A DNA stretch of 64,000 nucleotides, from NCBI RefSeq assembly GCF_000143535.2, contig NC_037323.1, positions 868,001 to 932,000 of the forward strand. The letters run 5' to 3'. Positions 22,321 to 33,291 of the stretch are shown here, piece by piece. Within the stretch, counting starts at the first letter, position 1; the number at the start of each line of letters is the position of its first letter. The DNA is from Botrytis cinerea B05.10 (Eukaryota > Ascomycota > Leotiomycetes > Helotiales > Sclerotiniaceae). The notes under the pieces are model-generated. The model was not told where the DNA came from. It saw only the letters and a list, made by a program, of their open reading frames with translations, and searched no databases. The translations under genes and the position numbers were made by a program.

Positions 22321-23214
22321 ATGGTGTATTATTACACCTCTAACACTGTTTCGCCATCGGCTTACATCTATGCTGGAAAAGATAAATTCGAAAGTAAGAA
22401 ACAAATTCCATTTGACTGAAACTCAAAAACACATGTTGACGCAACCCAGATGAGGATCTCATCAAGCATGGATTGGAAGAAGATGTATGGTTCCACGTAG
22501 ACAAGTTGTCGAGTGCTCATATTTATCTTCGAATGAATGAGGGAGATTCGTGGGAGTCTATTCCGGAGCAATTGTTGATGGATTGTGCTCAACTTACCAA
22601 AGCAAATTCTATCGAAGGTAGGTGGTAATGAGACTCCGAGAAGGAAAAGGGAGAGTGCTGTGAGTACATGTGAGTTGATGGTTTCGGATTAGGCAATAAG
22701 AAGGATAACATTACTATCATCTACACACCATGGTCGAATTTGAAGAAAGATGGAAGTATGGCGGTGGGACAAGTTAGTTTCAAGAATCAGAAGACTGTAA
22801 GTACTTCATTCGGTTCTTTCTCAAATTAGTGTTTGAATATATGATGTGATGTTGAGACTTGCGGAATTAGGTCAAAAGAATTTTGGTTCCCGCCAGGGAG
22901 AACCCAATTGTCAATCGGTTGAACAAAACCAAGGTTGAAAAGTTCCCAGACTTGGCAATGGAGAAGGAAGAAAAAATGAAGGCTGCGAGAAAGAAGGATC
23001 AAGCTGCCTTATTAGAACGGGTACGTGCTGTGCATTCTGATATTGAAACATACTAATCTAGGGATAGAGAAAACAAGAAGCGAGACAGGCTCAGGAGTAT
23101 AAGGATAAGAAGTGGCAAAAGGATCATGCATATGATGATTTATTTGTTCAAGATGATGATGAAGAGGCGAATAATCAAGACAGAGGTGAAGATTTCTTAG
23201 ATGATTTCATGTAA
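22321..23214 (+). CDS. JLP2: CCDC25/Jlp2 family protein (NFACT-R/DUF814 domain)
   Basis: Five exons (22321-22393, 22450-22617, 22693-22796, 22871-23020, 23068-23214) give 213 aa, close to human CCDC25 (about 208). The start [20 protein letters not shown] is the family N terminus; [18 protein letters not shown] is the NFACT-R core; [20 protein letters not shown] and [20 protein letters not shown] follow. The last third is a charged coiled coil ([32 protein letters not shown]) ending in an acidic tail with a terminal DDFM. The molecular role in fungi is poorly known; the human protein has been described as a membrane DNA sensor. The acceptor of exon 5 (GGATAG) follows TACTAATCTAG, which would put a stop in frame if used instead. 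Confidence 0.92.
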
Positions 23215-23495
23215 CTTGCTGTATTGGATATCATTGAGCTTCTGAAACGATATGATAGAACAGATGCTTTTGACCTCTTAAAAATACGACCTATGAGAAA
23301 TGATTTTTGCACCTTGAATTCTTGAACGCACTTCTTCAGACCTCATTATCTAGCCCCTCATATCTGAGTCCATGGAGATTTCCCAGTCCCGTTGTCTTCA
23401 GCTAGACTTTTCTTCCACATTCTGGTTTTACCACACACTGAACCTTACACCAAGATACACACTCTCATCCAGCCAGACCACTATCGTAGCATCCT

Positions 23496-24232
23496 TCACT
23501 GACCAATATTGCTACCCATCTGATTCAAGCTTGTGCCCTTAACCTTATGATCATTTGGATTTGCCGCAGCCTCATATATGATATTCGTAGGCGCCTTGCC
23601 CAATTGCATCCAATCGCCCTTAAAGCCCAGGTAGCAAATGCGACTCACATCCTCTCCATGATTATCCTCCACAAACAGCGTCAGATTTTGTATTTTTCCG
23701 AACAAGGCCCTCTTAACACCAATATCTTGAATCTCAGAGGTTTGACTTAATTCGAATTCCTGCGTAGGCCGTAGCTCTGACGCGGTGCTGAAATCGATAT
23801 CGTCGCGATTGATGAATACTCTGAGGGTTTTGGGGGCGGATTCAGAGTTTGACGTGCGGATAAGAATCGAGTGGAGTTTCACTTGGCCGGTGAACCTATT
23901 GTGATGGGATGTATTTGTTAGCCACAGTCGCGATGGAGGGTGGTTTGGAGGGGTAAAATGGCGGGGTAAACAAACGGGATATGCATTAGCAGTTGTTCAT
24001 CAGCATCGCTCTCGAGCTCTGGTTGCTCATTCATTCGTTCATCCCATGTTTTCTTCACGATGGATTTTCCAGAACCAGGAGTGGCTTCGTTCAGTGTGGT
24101 TATGTCGTCAAATTTGATGTGTTGGTAGAGTGAGTATTGAAGTGCGGGGGTGATATCATCAGAATGATCGTGACCTTCGTGAGAATGCCCGCCATGACCG
24201 TGGTCATGCTCATCATGACAGTGACTAGACAT
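23496..24232 (-). CDS. PITH-domain protein (PITHD1-like)
   Basis: Two exons (24232-23976, 23895-23496) give 218 aa. The first about 26 residues are dominated by His (SSHCHDEHDHGHGGHSHEGH), a likely metal-binding tail also seen in the family. The PITH domain follows: LYQHIKFDDITTLNEATPGS, TWDERMNEQPELESDADEQL, FTGQVKLHSILIRT, FINRDDIDFSTASELRPTQE, FVEDNHGEDVSRICYLGFKG, then IIYEAAANPNDHKVKG. The intron uses donor GTTTGT. PITH is the proteasome-interacting domain of thioredoxin-like TXNL1; this protein lacks the thioredoxin part. It is tail-to-tail with the CCDC25 gene. Confidence 0.92.
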
Positions 24233-24658
24233 ATTTATCCCGTTTTTTTATTGTTTGCTGAACTTTGAAGAGCTAAGAAGGTTTTGTGTCGGGTTCTGAG
24301 TTTGGGCGTGAAAAAGTTGTTTGCTCTGTTTGCTCACCGGCGGCAAAATCATTAAAGGGAGATTCACCAATCATTGGGTCCATGTTTCCTAAAATATCTC
24401 GTTGAAGGGTAGTGAAATGTAGTAGGTGAGAAGTTTACTATGGCTCTTCAGGTGCTAAAACTAAATCGGAACAATCACATCTGAGGGGTGTATACAGATA
24501 CTTTAACATAAGCTACTTTAATCATCATACAAGTAATACAAAATATATCTTTCGAACCGTTTCCAAATTACACATTGCAGAATCCAACCATCCTTGTACT
24601 AAAGTTCAAGCATAACAAAAGTCACTGATATAGTCAAAAGCATACTCCAACTTCTGAT
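24233..24658. other. Intergenic, PITH promoter and RRN6 3' region
   Basis: 426 bp, AT-rich, with no gene. It holds the upstream region of the PITH gene and the 3' end of RRN6, both on the minus strand. Confidence 0.6.
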
Positions 24659-27600
24659 TTAAAAACCTGCTGCCCTACGCTTCTTAGACTTTTTCTTTCC
24701 AGGAGTAGCGGGTGCAGCGATTCGGCTACCGAAAGCTCCCTTGCTCGGTTGGGTCATTGGTAATTCATTAACAGGTTGTGAGCTGTAAGTGTTGTAACCA
24801 ACCGGTTGACTGCCAAATGGTTGAGCCATAGCTTGAGATGAAGATGCAGCTGCGTTCGCACGATCTCGACTCAAAAACCTTTCTGCTCTTCGTTTACGCC
24901 GAGCGTTTTCTCGTCGACTACGGTAATCATCGTCCCCACTCTCTTCCGCAAGTGCAGCTCTCTGAACCTCCTCCCAGGAGTATTTATTTGGGTCTGCGCC
25001 TGGAACAGATGGCCATTGAGATAATAGTGAAGCTCTTGCCGCACCAAATTCTATCTTTGGCTCGATGCTAACAGCATACTGGCGAAGTCGCGAAATCGTA
25101 GGATCCTGCACAACTGCAGGGGCAGATATGACTGATGGAGTGGGCGTGGGCAAGCTGAGCTGGGGATTCTCCATTGCTCGGGACTGAGCCTGGGAGCTGA
25201 AATACGGAGGTGAACTGGCCCTTGAGAGTTCGTCAATGTCCTTCAACATGTGCATTGAGGTTTCATCCTCAAAGACTGGTGGAGGTCTCGGCTCAAATTG
25301 TTCATTTCGTAGCGAAATACCAACTGAGCTCAGCCATATTTCCATAGCAATTCTGCGTATCGATCTCGCTTTTTCCAAACGAACTGGCCCAGGAGTCTTG
25401 CGAGGGAGGTTTGTTACCCAGACATTGATCAGTTGATCATATATTTGCAATAAATCAGGGCATTTATCGTCGGATGATGGATCTTCAGAAAAGGTCATTC
25501 CGGGACAAGATATCAATTTCGAAATATGAAATTTAGAAGATGATTCCTCTTCGCCTTCATCAAAGGTGTTCATGAAATCCAGAAACTCAGTCACAATTTT
25601 GGCTGCCTCGTCGAGGTCACCTGAAGGAGATGCATTGTTCGATAATTCGAGACAAGTTTTTAATGACATGCTATCCATTTGTTTGCCATTTTGCATCTGA
25701 ATTGATATATCTCGAAATGCCGTTTCCATGTCAGTGTTCGAATCACTGGACATTGGCTTGTTAAATATTCGTTCGAACACTGGTTGCATGTTAATCCTTA
25801 GAAGCAGATCTGTGGAAGCTTTATTAATTTTCGATGAAAACTGGCCATTTTGCGTTGTTAGGGAGCTCATCTGATCCACTAAAGCATCTTCGTCTTCCTC
25901 GTCAGGAACAATGAAATCATCTGCAAGACGACTAGCTGTCATGCGGATAGTATTATCCGCAATTTTGTGCATCGGCGCAAGCAGGATGGGTCTTGAACTC
26001 CATTTCTTTTGAGAATTGAGAATCTCAGACGCCCATAAGGAAGATACCAGCTCAAGACTTGGCGTTAGCATCCATGTCTGGTGAAATTTTACTCCTGTTT
26101 CCATGAAGTCTAGTCCCATTCCCTCAGCCGAGTCTCTTGGTATTAGATAAGAGACGGAACGTATAGAGATACTCTCGGCCTTAAGTGTCTTTTCCTCGCT
26201 TATCCCAGGGGACAGCCTAAACCCTCCCTCGAAAGTCCTTGCGTTTTTCCCATCCATAAAAAAAGTGTAGGAATTCAGACATGAATTTTCACTAGATGAA
26301 ATGAATACTGTCAAGTCCGTTCCATTTTCGTCCTTGGACATTGTCAATTTCATTGTCTCGTCGGTTGGAGTTCTGTAGTGGCGATGCGACAGGATAACCT
26401 TGATCCCAGAATCCCTGTTCAGGCCATCTTCGCCAGTCGGTATGACTTTTAGCCAGAAAATCCGAGTCGTAGTCAAAACAAACAAATGTGAAAGATCAAC
26501 CGTACTGCGCTTGATGTCCAGTATCCAATCTTTTAGCAGTGAGGTATTAAATAAATAAGAGGGTAGCCGTGTTGGCTTGGATTTTGTATCGAAAACTGCA
26601 AGATGTTTTCTATTTGCAACTATCATAGTGCTCACGCTACCTGCCCAGAGGACTCGGTGCCAGTCGCCAACGTTTCCAGGTAATTTATATGTCGGAATAG
26701 CAGGATCTTCGCCAAAATCGTCGTAAATATACCCCTTCTTCCCTGGCATGATTTCAAAAGCCGAGCGTTTCTTTTGTCGCCCTTCAATATCCCAACTACT
26801 CCATTTGCCAGCGCGGTCTACAACTGCGAATTGTCGAGCGTACCATGGGTTAAAACTAACGTCCACGTGTTCCTCTGATCCAGACTGTTGGCATGTTAAA
26901 GTCGCGACAGGATTAGGGTCTAGACATGATGGAGGATATGCAGCAATGTGTCCAGCTGGGGCTGTGAAAGGCTTGGGAAATTTCCGAAAGACAGGTCTGA
27001 AAATAGTCGTCATGGCTGCTTGTCTAACAGCGAACCAAGCACTAAGTTCATTGCCATCATCGGCAGAGGCAATCTGTAAAATTGTTCCCCCAGCACCAAA
27101 CCAATGTCCTTGATCTGTATTGGCAGCACTCATGTAAGATAGTCGAACTCCATTATGCGACTCCCATCCAAGTTTCTCTGGGCGAGGTTTGACAAGCTTC
27201 AGAATATGGCCGGCCTCACCACACGGGATCGCTACTATGAATGCGATTTTGGAACCAGAGGTATGATTGATATCCGCAGCCCCTCCAATGGCCATCAACG
27301 TGCTCGCCTTGGATCGGTTCAGTGTCGCATCAGAGGCATCTTTGGACAAGTGTGTAGCAAGACTTCCTCCGGGAAATGTTTCGGGTCGCTTCTTTGCGAG
27401 CCATTTCTGTTGAGCTCGAGCAATCTTCGAGCCTACTTTTCCATTTCCAGGTATATCTCGAATCGAGGGAGGAATGCATTGTGTGGATGAAAGGAGTTGC
27501 TGAAATCGATGAACTGCGCACATGAGTGAGTAGGCATTCAATTGAAGCAAAGACCCAAACCTACCTCTGTTAACATCTTGCGAAAACGACCATTGCTCTT

Positions 27601-27667
27601 CGTTAATATCGTAAGAGAATTCACCAAAATGACCATGTACCAGGTCGGTCGCCCTGTGGTCAGTCAT
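24659..27667 (-). CDS. RRN6: RNA polymerase I core factor subunit Rrn6-like
   Basis: Two exons (27667-27565, 27513-24659) give 985 aa. The start is the first in-frame ATG (MTDHRATDLVHGHFGEFSYD). A 51-bp intron (GTAGGT...CGCAG) is inferred after DVNR and restores VHRFQQLL; it has no stop, so a 1002-aa unspliced form is possible. The N-terminal half is rich in beta-strand/WD-like motifs (PWYARQFAVVDRAGKWSSWD; DWHRVLWAGSVSTMIVANRK), as in Rrn6 beta-propellers. The C-terminal half is helical with acidic and Ser-rich linkers, ending in a basic tail (TPGKKKSKKRRAAGF). Rrn6 with Rrn7 and Rrn11 recruits Pol I to the rDNA promoter. The family call rests on overall pattern and is good but unsearched. 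Divergent from SPC25. Confidence 0.82.
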   Translation of the reverse strand: MTDHRATDLVHGHFGEFSYDINEEQWSFSQDVNRGRFGSLLQLNAYSLMCAVHRFQQLLSSTQCIPPSIRDIPGNGKVGSKIARAQQKWLAKKRPETFPGGSLATHLSKDASDATLNRSKASTLMAIGGAADINHTSGSKIAFIVAIPCGEAGHILKLVKPRPEKLGWESHNGVRLSYMSAANTDQGHWFGAGGTILQIASADDGNELSAWFAVRQAAMTTIFRPVFRKFPKPFTAPAGHIAAYPPSCLDPNPVATLTCQQSGSEEHVDVSFNPWYARQFAVVDRAGKWSSWDIEGRQKKRSAFEIMPGKKGYIYDDFGEDPAIPTYKLPGNVGDWHRVLWAGSVSTMIVANRKHLAVFDTKSKPTRLPSYLFNTSLLKDWILDIKRSTVDLSHLFVLTTTRIFWLKVIPTGEDGLNRDSGIKVILSHRHYRTPTDETMKLTMSKDENGTDLTVFISSSENSCLNSYTFFMDGKNARTFEGGFRLSPGISEEKTLKAESISIRSVSYLIPRDSAEGMGLDFMETGVKFHQTWMLTPSLELVSSLWASEILNSQKKWSSRPILLAPMHKIADNTIRMTASRLADDFIVPDEEDEDALVDQMSSLTTQNGQFSSKINKASTDLLLRINMQPVFERIFNKPMSSDSNTDMETAFRDISIQMQNGKQMDSMSLKTCLELSNNASPSGDLDEAAKIVTEFLDFMNTFDEGEEESSSKFHISKLISCPGMTFSEDPSSDDKCPDLLQIYDQLINVWVTNLPRKTPGPVRLEKARSIRRIAMEIWLSSVGISLRNEQFEPRPPPVFEDETSMHMLKDIDELSRASSPPYFSSQAQSRAMENPQLSLPTPTPSVISAPAVVQDPTISRLRQYAVSIEPKIEFGAARASLLSQWPSVPGADPNKYSWEEVQRAALAEESGDDDYRSRRENARRKRRAERFLSRDRANAAASSSQAMAQPFGSQPVGYNTYSSQPVNELPMTQPSKGAFGSRIAAPATPGKKKSKKRRAAGF

Positions 27668-28124
27668 TTGGTTTTCGCGGACTTCTGTTTGCACAATAAC
27701 CCCTTCCAATCATCGTATTTTCGCAAACGTAGTGAGAAGTGATTTTGAAGAATCAAGAGTGAGGCATGAAATGAGTGAAGGGGTAAGATTTCTATCATAA
27801 AAGTGAAAAGGGAAAAAAGGCTGGTCAGGTAAAAATTAAATGATAAATTATTCACATTTTTCGAGACCGCGATTATGTCGGATTGGCTCCACCGAAAATA
27901 GTGCGGGACCTTAAAATATTGGTTTCCTTGCCAACCCGCTTATCGGAAATCAACATTTCGTTCCTATTTCTGGTTTTACATTTTTGCATTCCTTATCACC
28001 ACCATACCTGGAAAATAGTACCTCGACACTCGATCAACCCCACGAAGTTTACCGGCGATCAATATACCACGTCGACTCCAATATCGCAGTTCATATACTA
28101 CAGCCTTCCAGTCATCGCGACGAA
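27668..28124. promoter_or_regulatory. Divergent promoter, RRN6 / SPC25
   Basis: 457 bp lie between start codons of a Pol I factor and a kinetochore gene. Confidence 0.55.
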
Positions 28125-28971
28125 ATGTCCACAATGTTCGAGCCTTCGCTGTCTACCAGCATGTCTAGCAGTATGATGCGACCACCTTTGTCTTCAGCCG
28201 ATGCCCCGTCAATGGCAGATACACTTCCAAGCATCAATTTTGGCTTCGATGAATTGCGCGACAGGATGGCAAAGTTTACAGTCAAATTTGATGCCTTTAT
28301 AGAGCAAGGAAGAAAGCGAGTTCTGGAAGAGAGAAACCAATTCCGCATGAATGTGACTGAACTACTTGGTACGATCGAGAGTCATTTAGCTAATGTGCTG
28401 CGGATTCAACTAATACATGTTAGAGGATCAACGTATGAAGAAGAGAGACATTGAAGTCTTGTCGTCGAAGAGTAGCACACATCAACAGACCCTCGCAAAA
28501 GAGGCCGCCGAAACCGCCGAAATGCAAGCAGCAATCGCATCACTAAGCGCTCAACGCGATGCCCAACTTGCCACACGTGAAGCCTTGAAAGCTCAAATCG
28601 CCGAAACACAAAAGGCTATAAATGGACGAGTTGCTGCGCAGAAATCCCATGCTCAATATATCGATAAGCAAGCTCGATTCAACGTCCCAGAACTCGACTT
28701 CTGGATTTCAAATTTGGGACTTGTGATTGAGGGAGCCGGGCAAAATGATCGGCTGAAGTTCATTTTCACGAATTTCGACGAGAATGATTATGATAGAGAG
28801 GCCTGGTTTGAGCTTGATACTTCGAAGAGGGACTACGATATTCCGTATTGCAAGCCAAAACTGGAAAAAGAACAGATTGAGAGGGTGGTGGATAAGTTGA
28901 ACGAAACTCGTGATTTGCGTGTGTTGTTGAAGGGTATGAGAGAACTGTTCGTTGAAGCTGTGAAGAATTGA
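28125..28971 (+). CDS. SPC25: Kinetochore protein Spc25 (NDC80 complex)
   Basis: Two exons (28125-28368, 28424-28971) give 263 aa. A disordered Ser/Met/Pro N terminus precedes FGFDELRDRMAKFTVKFDAF, then a long coiled coil (about 60-165: EERNQFRMNVTELLEDQRMK, AQLATREALKAQIAETQKAI). The globular C-terminal RWD-like domain begins near NVPELDFWISNLGLVIEGAG and contains RLKFIFTNFDENDYDREAWF and LRVLLKGMRELFVEA. This layout is that of Spc25, which with Spc24 anchors NDC80 to the inner kinetochore. The 55-bp intron ends CTAATACATGTTAG. The ATG at 28125 is chosen because it follows CGAA and gives the family's short N terminus. Confidence 0.9.
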
Positions 28972-29403
28972 GGATGGAGAGTGTAGAGTTCGGGGGAGGT
29001 ATCATGAAACGTTGATATTTGGGGGGTTCTAATGATAATGACTCTACTAATTTTGAATACTATTACTTTGTACTGTTTTCGACGTTGCTCGCACCTTCCT
29101 TCAGATGCGACTGCTCCAGCAGTATTTGCGCCCCCTGATTATGTATAGGGCCTACACCTCCCAAATCTTGCGCTAGACTTCCTCATGAATTAAGCTTTTA
29201 CCCATAAATGAAAATAAATTCTGATGGCGACATATCATTCATTCTACGCAATACATAAATAAACATTGACCTTTCTATTCAGCCAGGTTCCTTCACTACC
29301 GCGCCCAAACCCAATTTCCCTTATCTCCAAACCCCCGCAATCCACCTCCGCCCAAAAATTAACAACAAACGCGACATCACGAACACAACCAGACATACCC
29401 AAA
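28972..29403. other. Intergenic, SPC25 to MZT1
   Basis: 432 bp with no gene; the right half is the CT-rich leader of MZT1. Confidence 0.6.
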
Positions 29404-30081
29404 ATGGCAGACACATCCCAAAAGCCCGACAAAGCTACCAGTGCAGCACAGGCTCGTCAGGTCATTGACGTTTTTCATGAGATTTCCACGCTACTTGTAG
29501 GTTCTTCCTTTGGTACTCGTCGTTTCTTGTTGTAAGGGAGGGGAGGAAAGAGAGAGCAGAGTAGAGTAGTAGGACTGCAAGAAACGGACATGATGCGGAA
29601 TAAAAGAGACGAGAGACGCTAGGGAAAAGAGAATGGAGAGGGAGAGCTTATGCTAACGCGCGAATAGAATGCAGAACTCGATCGCGGAACCCTGAGTATT
29701 TGCATAAGTCTCATTGAGAATGGGATCAATCCCGAGGCACTTGCTGTGAGTATTCTTCCTATGCGCGAATTCTGGAGCTCTTTCTGTTTGGTGGGTTGGG
29801 GCTGGAAATTCGAGGGGCAGATGTTAGGGAGAGTACATGAGAATAGAAGGGTGGTGGATGGATGGATGGATGGATGGATGGAGGGGATGTGAAAAACAAT
29901 ATTCTAGGCGGAAGGGTTGAGAATGATACGATAGGACAGGACAGGACTGGACGGGAGAATCGGCCACGAGAAGAAAAGCTAACAAGGATCCGCGAAATAG
30001 ACAGTAGTCAGGGAACTCAAAAAGGACGCGGACGAAGTACGAAGACAGATTGCCGAGGGGGGTGTTCGCAATGGTGAATGA
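29404..30081 (+). CDS. MZT1: MOZART1 gamma-tubulin complex subunit
   Basis: Three short exons (29404-29496, 29668-29745, 30001-30081) give only 83 aa, so the gene is invisible as a single ORF. The assembled protein reads [53 protein letters not shown], the compact three-helix MOZART1 core. Mzt1 binds N termini of gamma-tubulin complex proteins and is needed to recruit gamma-TuSC to spindle pole bodies. Length matches the family (about 60-90 aa). Both introns have GCTAAC branch points; intron 2 is 255 bp, long for this window, and contains a GGAT repeat. Same orientation as the neighbouring kinetochore gene SPC25. Confidence 0.93.
29855..29883. repeat. (GGAT)n microsatellite in MZT1 intron 2
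   Basis: About seven GGAT units within the second intron. Confidence 0.9.
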
Positions 30082-30789
30082 TTGTGCAGTTGCTAGGAAT
30101 GAGATTGGAACGGGGCAGAGAGCTCATGCTATGGCATTTTCGAAATGCTCATCTTTTGTGTGCTTTTGATATGAGGCGTTTCCGAGGATATACCGAGGCG
30201 TTACTGGAGATGTAATTCATGATACTGGGAGTTTAGCATATAGGGGGCATGGTTTGCACAGTAGTTTAGGCATGGATGGCACTACTTGACTTCTCAACCA
30301 AGATGGTTCCATAGCCAGACTTGCAGCTGCGATCCTCAATGACGAAAGCAAGACGAGAAGACCGTTGAGGAAACTCTAGTAGATGGTAGTGATGTGGTTA
30401 AGGGACGGGTGTTTGAGCGCATGGCGAGACTAAAGCTATCTCAGAAAGCTGCAAGTTATGGAATGTGGAGTGTAATCTAAAAGCCCAAGGCACACGGGCA
30501 TAAGAATAAGCTTCGAATATCTCAAACATGGCCCTTATTGCACCATGAGCAATAAGAACGAGGATGGTCGAAGAGTTGATCAAGATAAACGATCGAGGAA
30601 TCAATAATTTCACTCCTCCATATAACTACAAGGTATCATATATCAACCTTCTTCCCCGCCCGCCCATGCCCAGAAGAATATCCAGTACGCCTTCCAACCC
30701 TCCCTCCAAAATCTTGTCATACAATGCTGTAGCGCTAGAATCAACGCCCAAAAATGCAATCTTTTTTTCATTACCAATCCATGCTAGTG
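30082..30789. other. Tail-to-tail intergenic region
   Basis: 708 bp between MZT1 (+) and the CHY/RING gene (-). A 71-codon minus-strand ORF (30398-30613) has no supporting features. No gene is called. Confidence 0.55.
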
Positions 30790-33001
30790 TTAACGGTGTC
30801 CAAAAATGGCAAAAGGTTCCTCTTCACCGTCGTCATCGTCGTCATCATCATTTCCAGATTCCGAGTCACTGGAATCATCTTCATATTCAATATCGTATTC
30901 ATCTTGTGCATCTGCGTTTTGCGTCACTGGCAACAATCTTCCGCTTCGTGGTTCGTCTCTTCCCCAGAAGTCCAAATCATCCTCATCTCCAGAGCCATCG
31001 CTTTCGCCGTCGGCCGCTGATTGGTTACTGAATAAGTGTATTCCTCGAGCAGGTGATACTGATCTCCCTAGCCGGGACGGTATGGAATATGGAGAAATTC
31101 GACCGGATTCTGCTTGTGATGAAGAGGAGGGGATATGAGAAGAATGCCTGCGGTTCCTATGAGCACCTGGTATCAAATGTGTAGATGAAGACATTTCTCG
31201 TAATTCCTGGCTTGTTGAAATATCATTCTGTGCATCCCCTGCTCCTATGGCCGAAGTCTCGACATCTGGGTCACTCAAGATTGACAATTGAGCTGTATTA
31301 TATGAATCACAAATGGCACATTTCAATCCCAACCAGTGATACTTCACTGCACTTTTAGCATAACAATCGTTGCACGAAACCATCGCCAAGGTGTTTTGAA
31401 ATTGAGGCGGCATGGGCTGATTGTCGATGGCTCGATCGAGATTCCGAAATTGTGTCTCCATCCCAACAACGCTCTTGCTACAAATTGGACACTTGTACGA
31501 AGTTTGCATGTGCTCGATGTAACAAGCTGAGTGAATGCTGTGGCCACATATCATGAACACAACGGGTTTTGGTGATGTGAACATGTAGTCTCCACAAATA
31601 GGACAATCGCAATCAGATACCCTTTCAATGCATTTGTGGTCATCCATAAGTGACATAGACATGCAAACGCCGCAAGTCTGGTAATATTGTGAGCAGAGTG
31701 TACATTGATTGATTGGCAAGGATGGACTTTACCTTGCAATGAAAGAAATCTTTGCCCAGACCACGACCCTTTCTACATATTCCACAATCATTGCAATGAT
31801 AGATGCTTTTATTGGAGTCATTGTCCCACAACTTACACACCCCACAATAATACCAAGCAGTCCTCTCTCCACATTCAACACAAAATTCCCCAGCCCGTTG
31901 AGCACAACCACATATCATACATAGCATATTCTTAGTATCATGACGAATCAATATATGGTCCTCGACCTCGTCATGACACAGCCGGCATGTATACCATCGA
32001 TCACACGTAGAGCACTGTAGCTTCACATTCCTCTTGTAGTGTTTGCATCCGAGCTTAGGCGTAGAATCTTCCGTATTTTCGGTTTCTTCGTTTCCATCGT
32101 CAACTTCAGGAGGATCAAGCGGTGCATAAGTCTTCATCAAGTCATCTGGAGATAGGTGAAAAGTATGGATTTCAGTTGCCGGTGCTGGGTCCGAAGTACC
32201 ATTCATTTGCCAGATGAAAGAGCTCAATGAGTTTGGAGTCGCAGGTCTTTCCTGGCTGATCATTTTGTCTGCGGCCGTGGTTGGTACAAAATTCTTCGCG
32301 TTAAATATTTCATGAGCTTCAGTGTAGCCTTGAGTCAAAAGTTGGTGCATCATTAATGCTTTACGTTCTGTAGGAATTTCCATAGCTTGTATATATTTGA
32401 TGCGTTGTCGAAGAGGACCCATGCCATCATCCGCAGGCAGAGCAGTACTGCCTGTATCGAGTCCCATTGGAGCCGGAGTGGAATTCTGACTTGAGTCTTG
32501 AGATGAACCTTCGATAGAAGTCATAGGGAAATTGATGGTGTTGGGAGCGGTACTGCTAGATGATCCTTCTGTGATGTTGCCCTGAGTCAAGGAGGCGACC
32601 CCGGAAGAAGAGTTACCGGACATATCGTTTTCGAGTGGACTTATATGTGACTGTGAGTGAGAGGTTGCCAACGCACCAGCCTCGTCATGGTTGGCATCAT
32701 GTCGAAGGCTCTCAATATCGCCCAACGAACTTCCTTCATGAGTTGAATTCTGATTCGGAGGACTCTCAGTTATGCCACCGACGCCTACTAACTCCCTCGT
32801 GCCTGGCAGATTCATAGTTGGTTCCCTCGCCGGCGCATCTTCTATGACGGCCTCATCGGTCTCGTTATTGCTGCTTCCTGGGACGAGATGCGGGTTTGTT
32901 GTATCATTCGAGTCGTGGGCATGAACAGGTTCGGATCGTGAAAACCGTCTGGCCTGTCGCAGAACTGGATTAATCAAAAATTCGGAAACAAGAGAGGTCA
33001 T
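30790..33001 (-). CDS. CHY zinc-finger and RING-finger E3 ubiquitin ligase (Pirh2/RCHY1-like)
   Basis: Two exons (33001-31733, 31677-30790) give 718 aa. About 310 disordered N-terminal residues precede the metal-binding array: CHY finger (LGCKHYKRNVKLQCSTCDRW, CRLCHDEVEDH, MLCMICGCAQRAGEFCVECG), CTCHY part (YYCGVCKLWDND, YHCNDCGICRKGRG, FFHCKTCGVC across the intron), RING at about 448-490 (CPICGDYMFTS, ICGHSIHSACYIEHMQTSYK, CPICSKSV), then a rubredoxin-like ribbon (CNDCYAKSAVKYHWLGLKC). All ligands are intact. Pirh2-class ligases ubiquitylate p53-like and checkpoint proteins in animals; fungal substrates are unknown. The C terminus is disordered with a run of eight Asp encoded by a GAC/GAT tract. 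Divergent from the LYR gene. Confidence 0.93.
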
Positions 33002-33291
33002 TTAGTGACATTTGCTCGTATGATACCACTTTGTAATTTTGTTTATATCAAATTCGGGAAGTTGATGAGTTAATGTTTAATGTCCAAATGTGGATAGAAT
33101 CAGATTATCGGATTGTCTAGTCTCACTTTGGAGGCAAGGCCGATGACGCGCTACTCGGAACCATCCGAAACATACCCCGTAAGATTTTCACATGCGAACC
33201 GAGTTTCAGATGTTCTGGTATCAATTTGTTTTATTGTGAATTGCGCCATAGATATAAAAAAGACCTACGCAAACGGGTCAATCGAACGATC
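33002..33291. promoter_or_regulatory. Divergent promoter, CHY/RING / LYR gene
   Basis: 290 bp lie between the two start codons. Confidence 0.55.
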
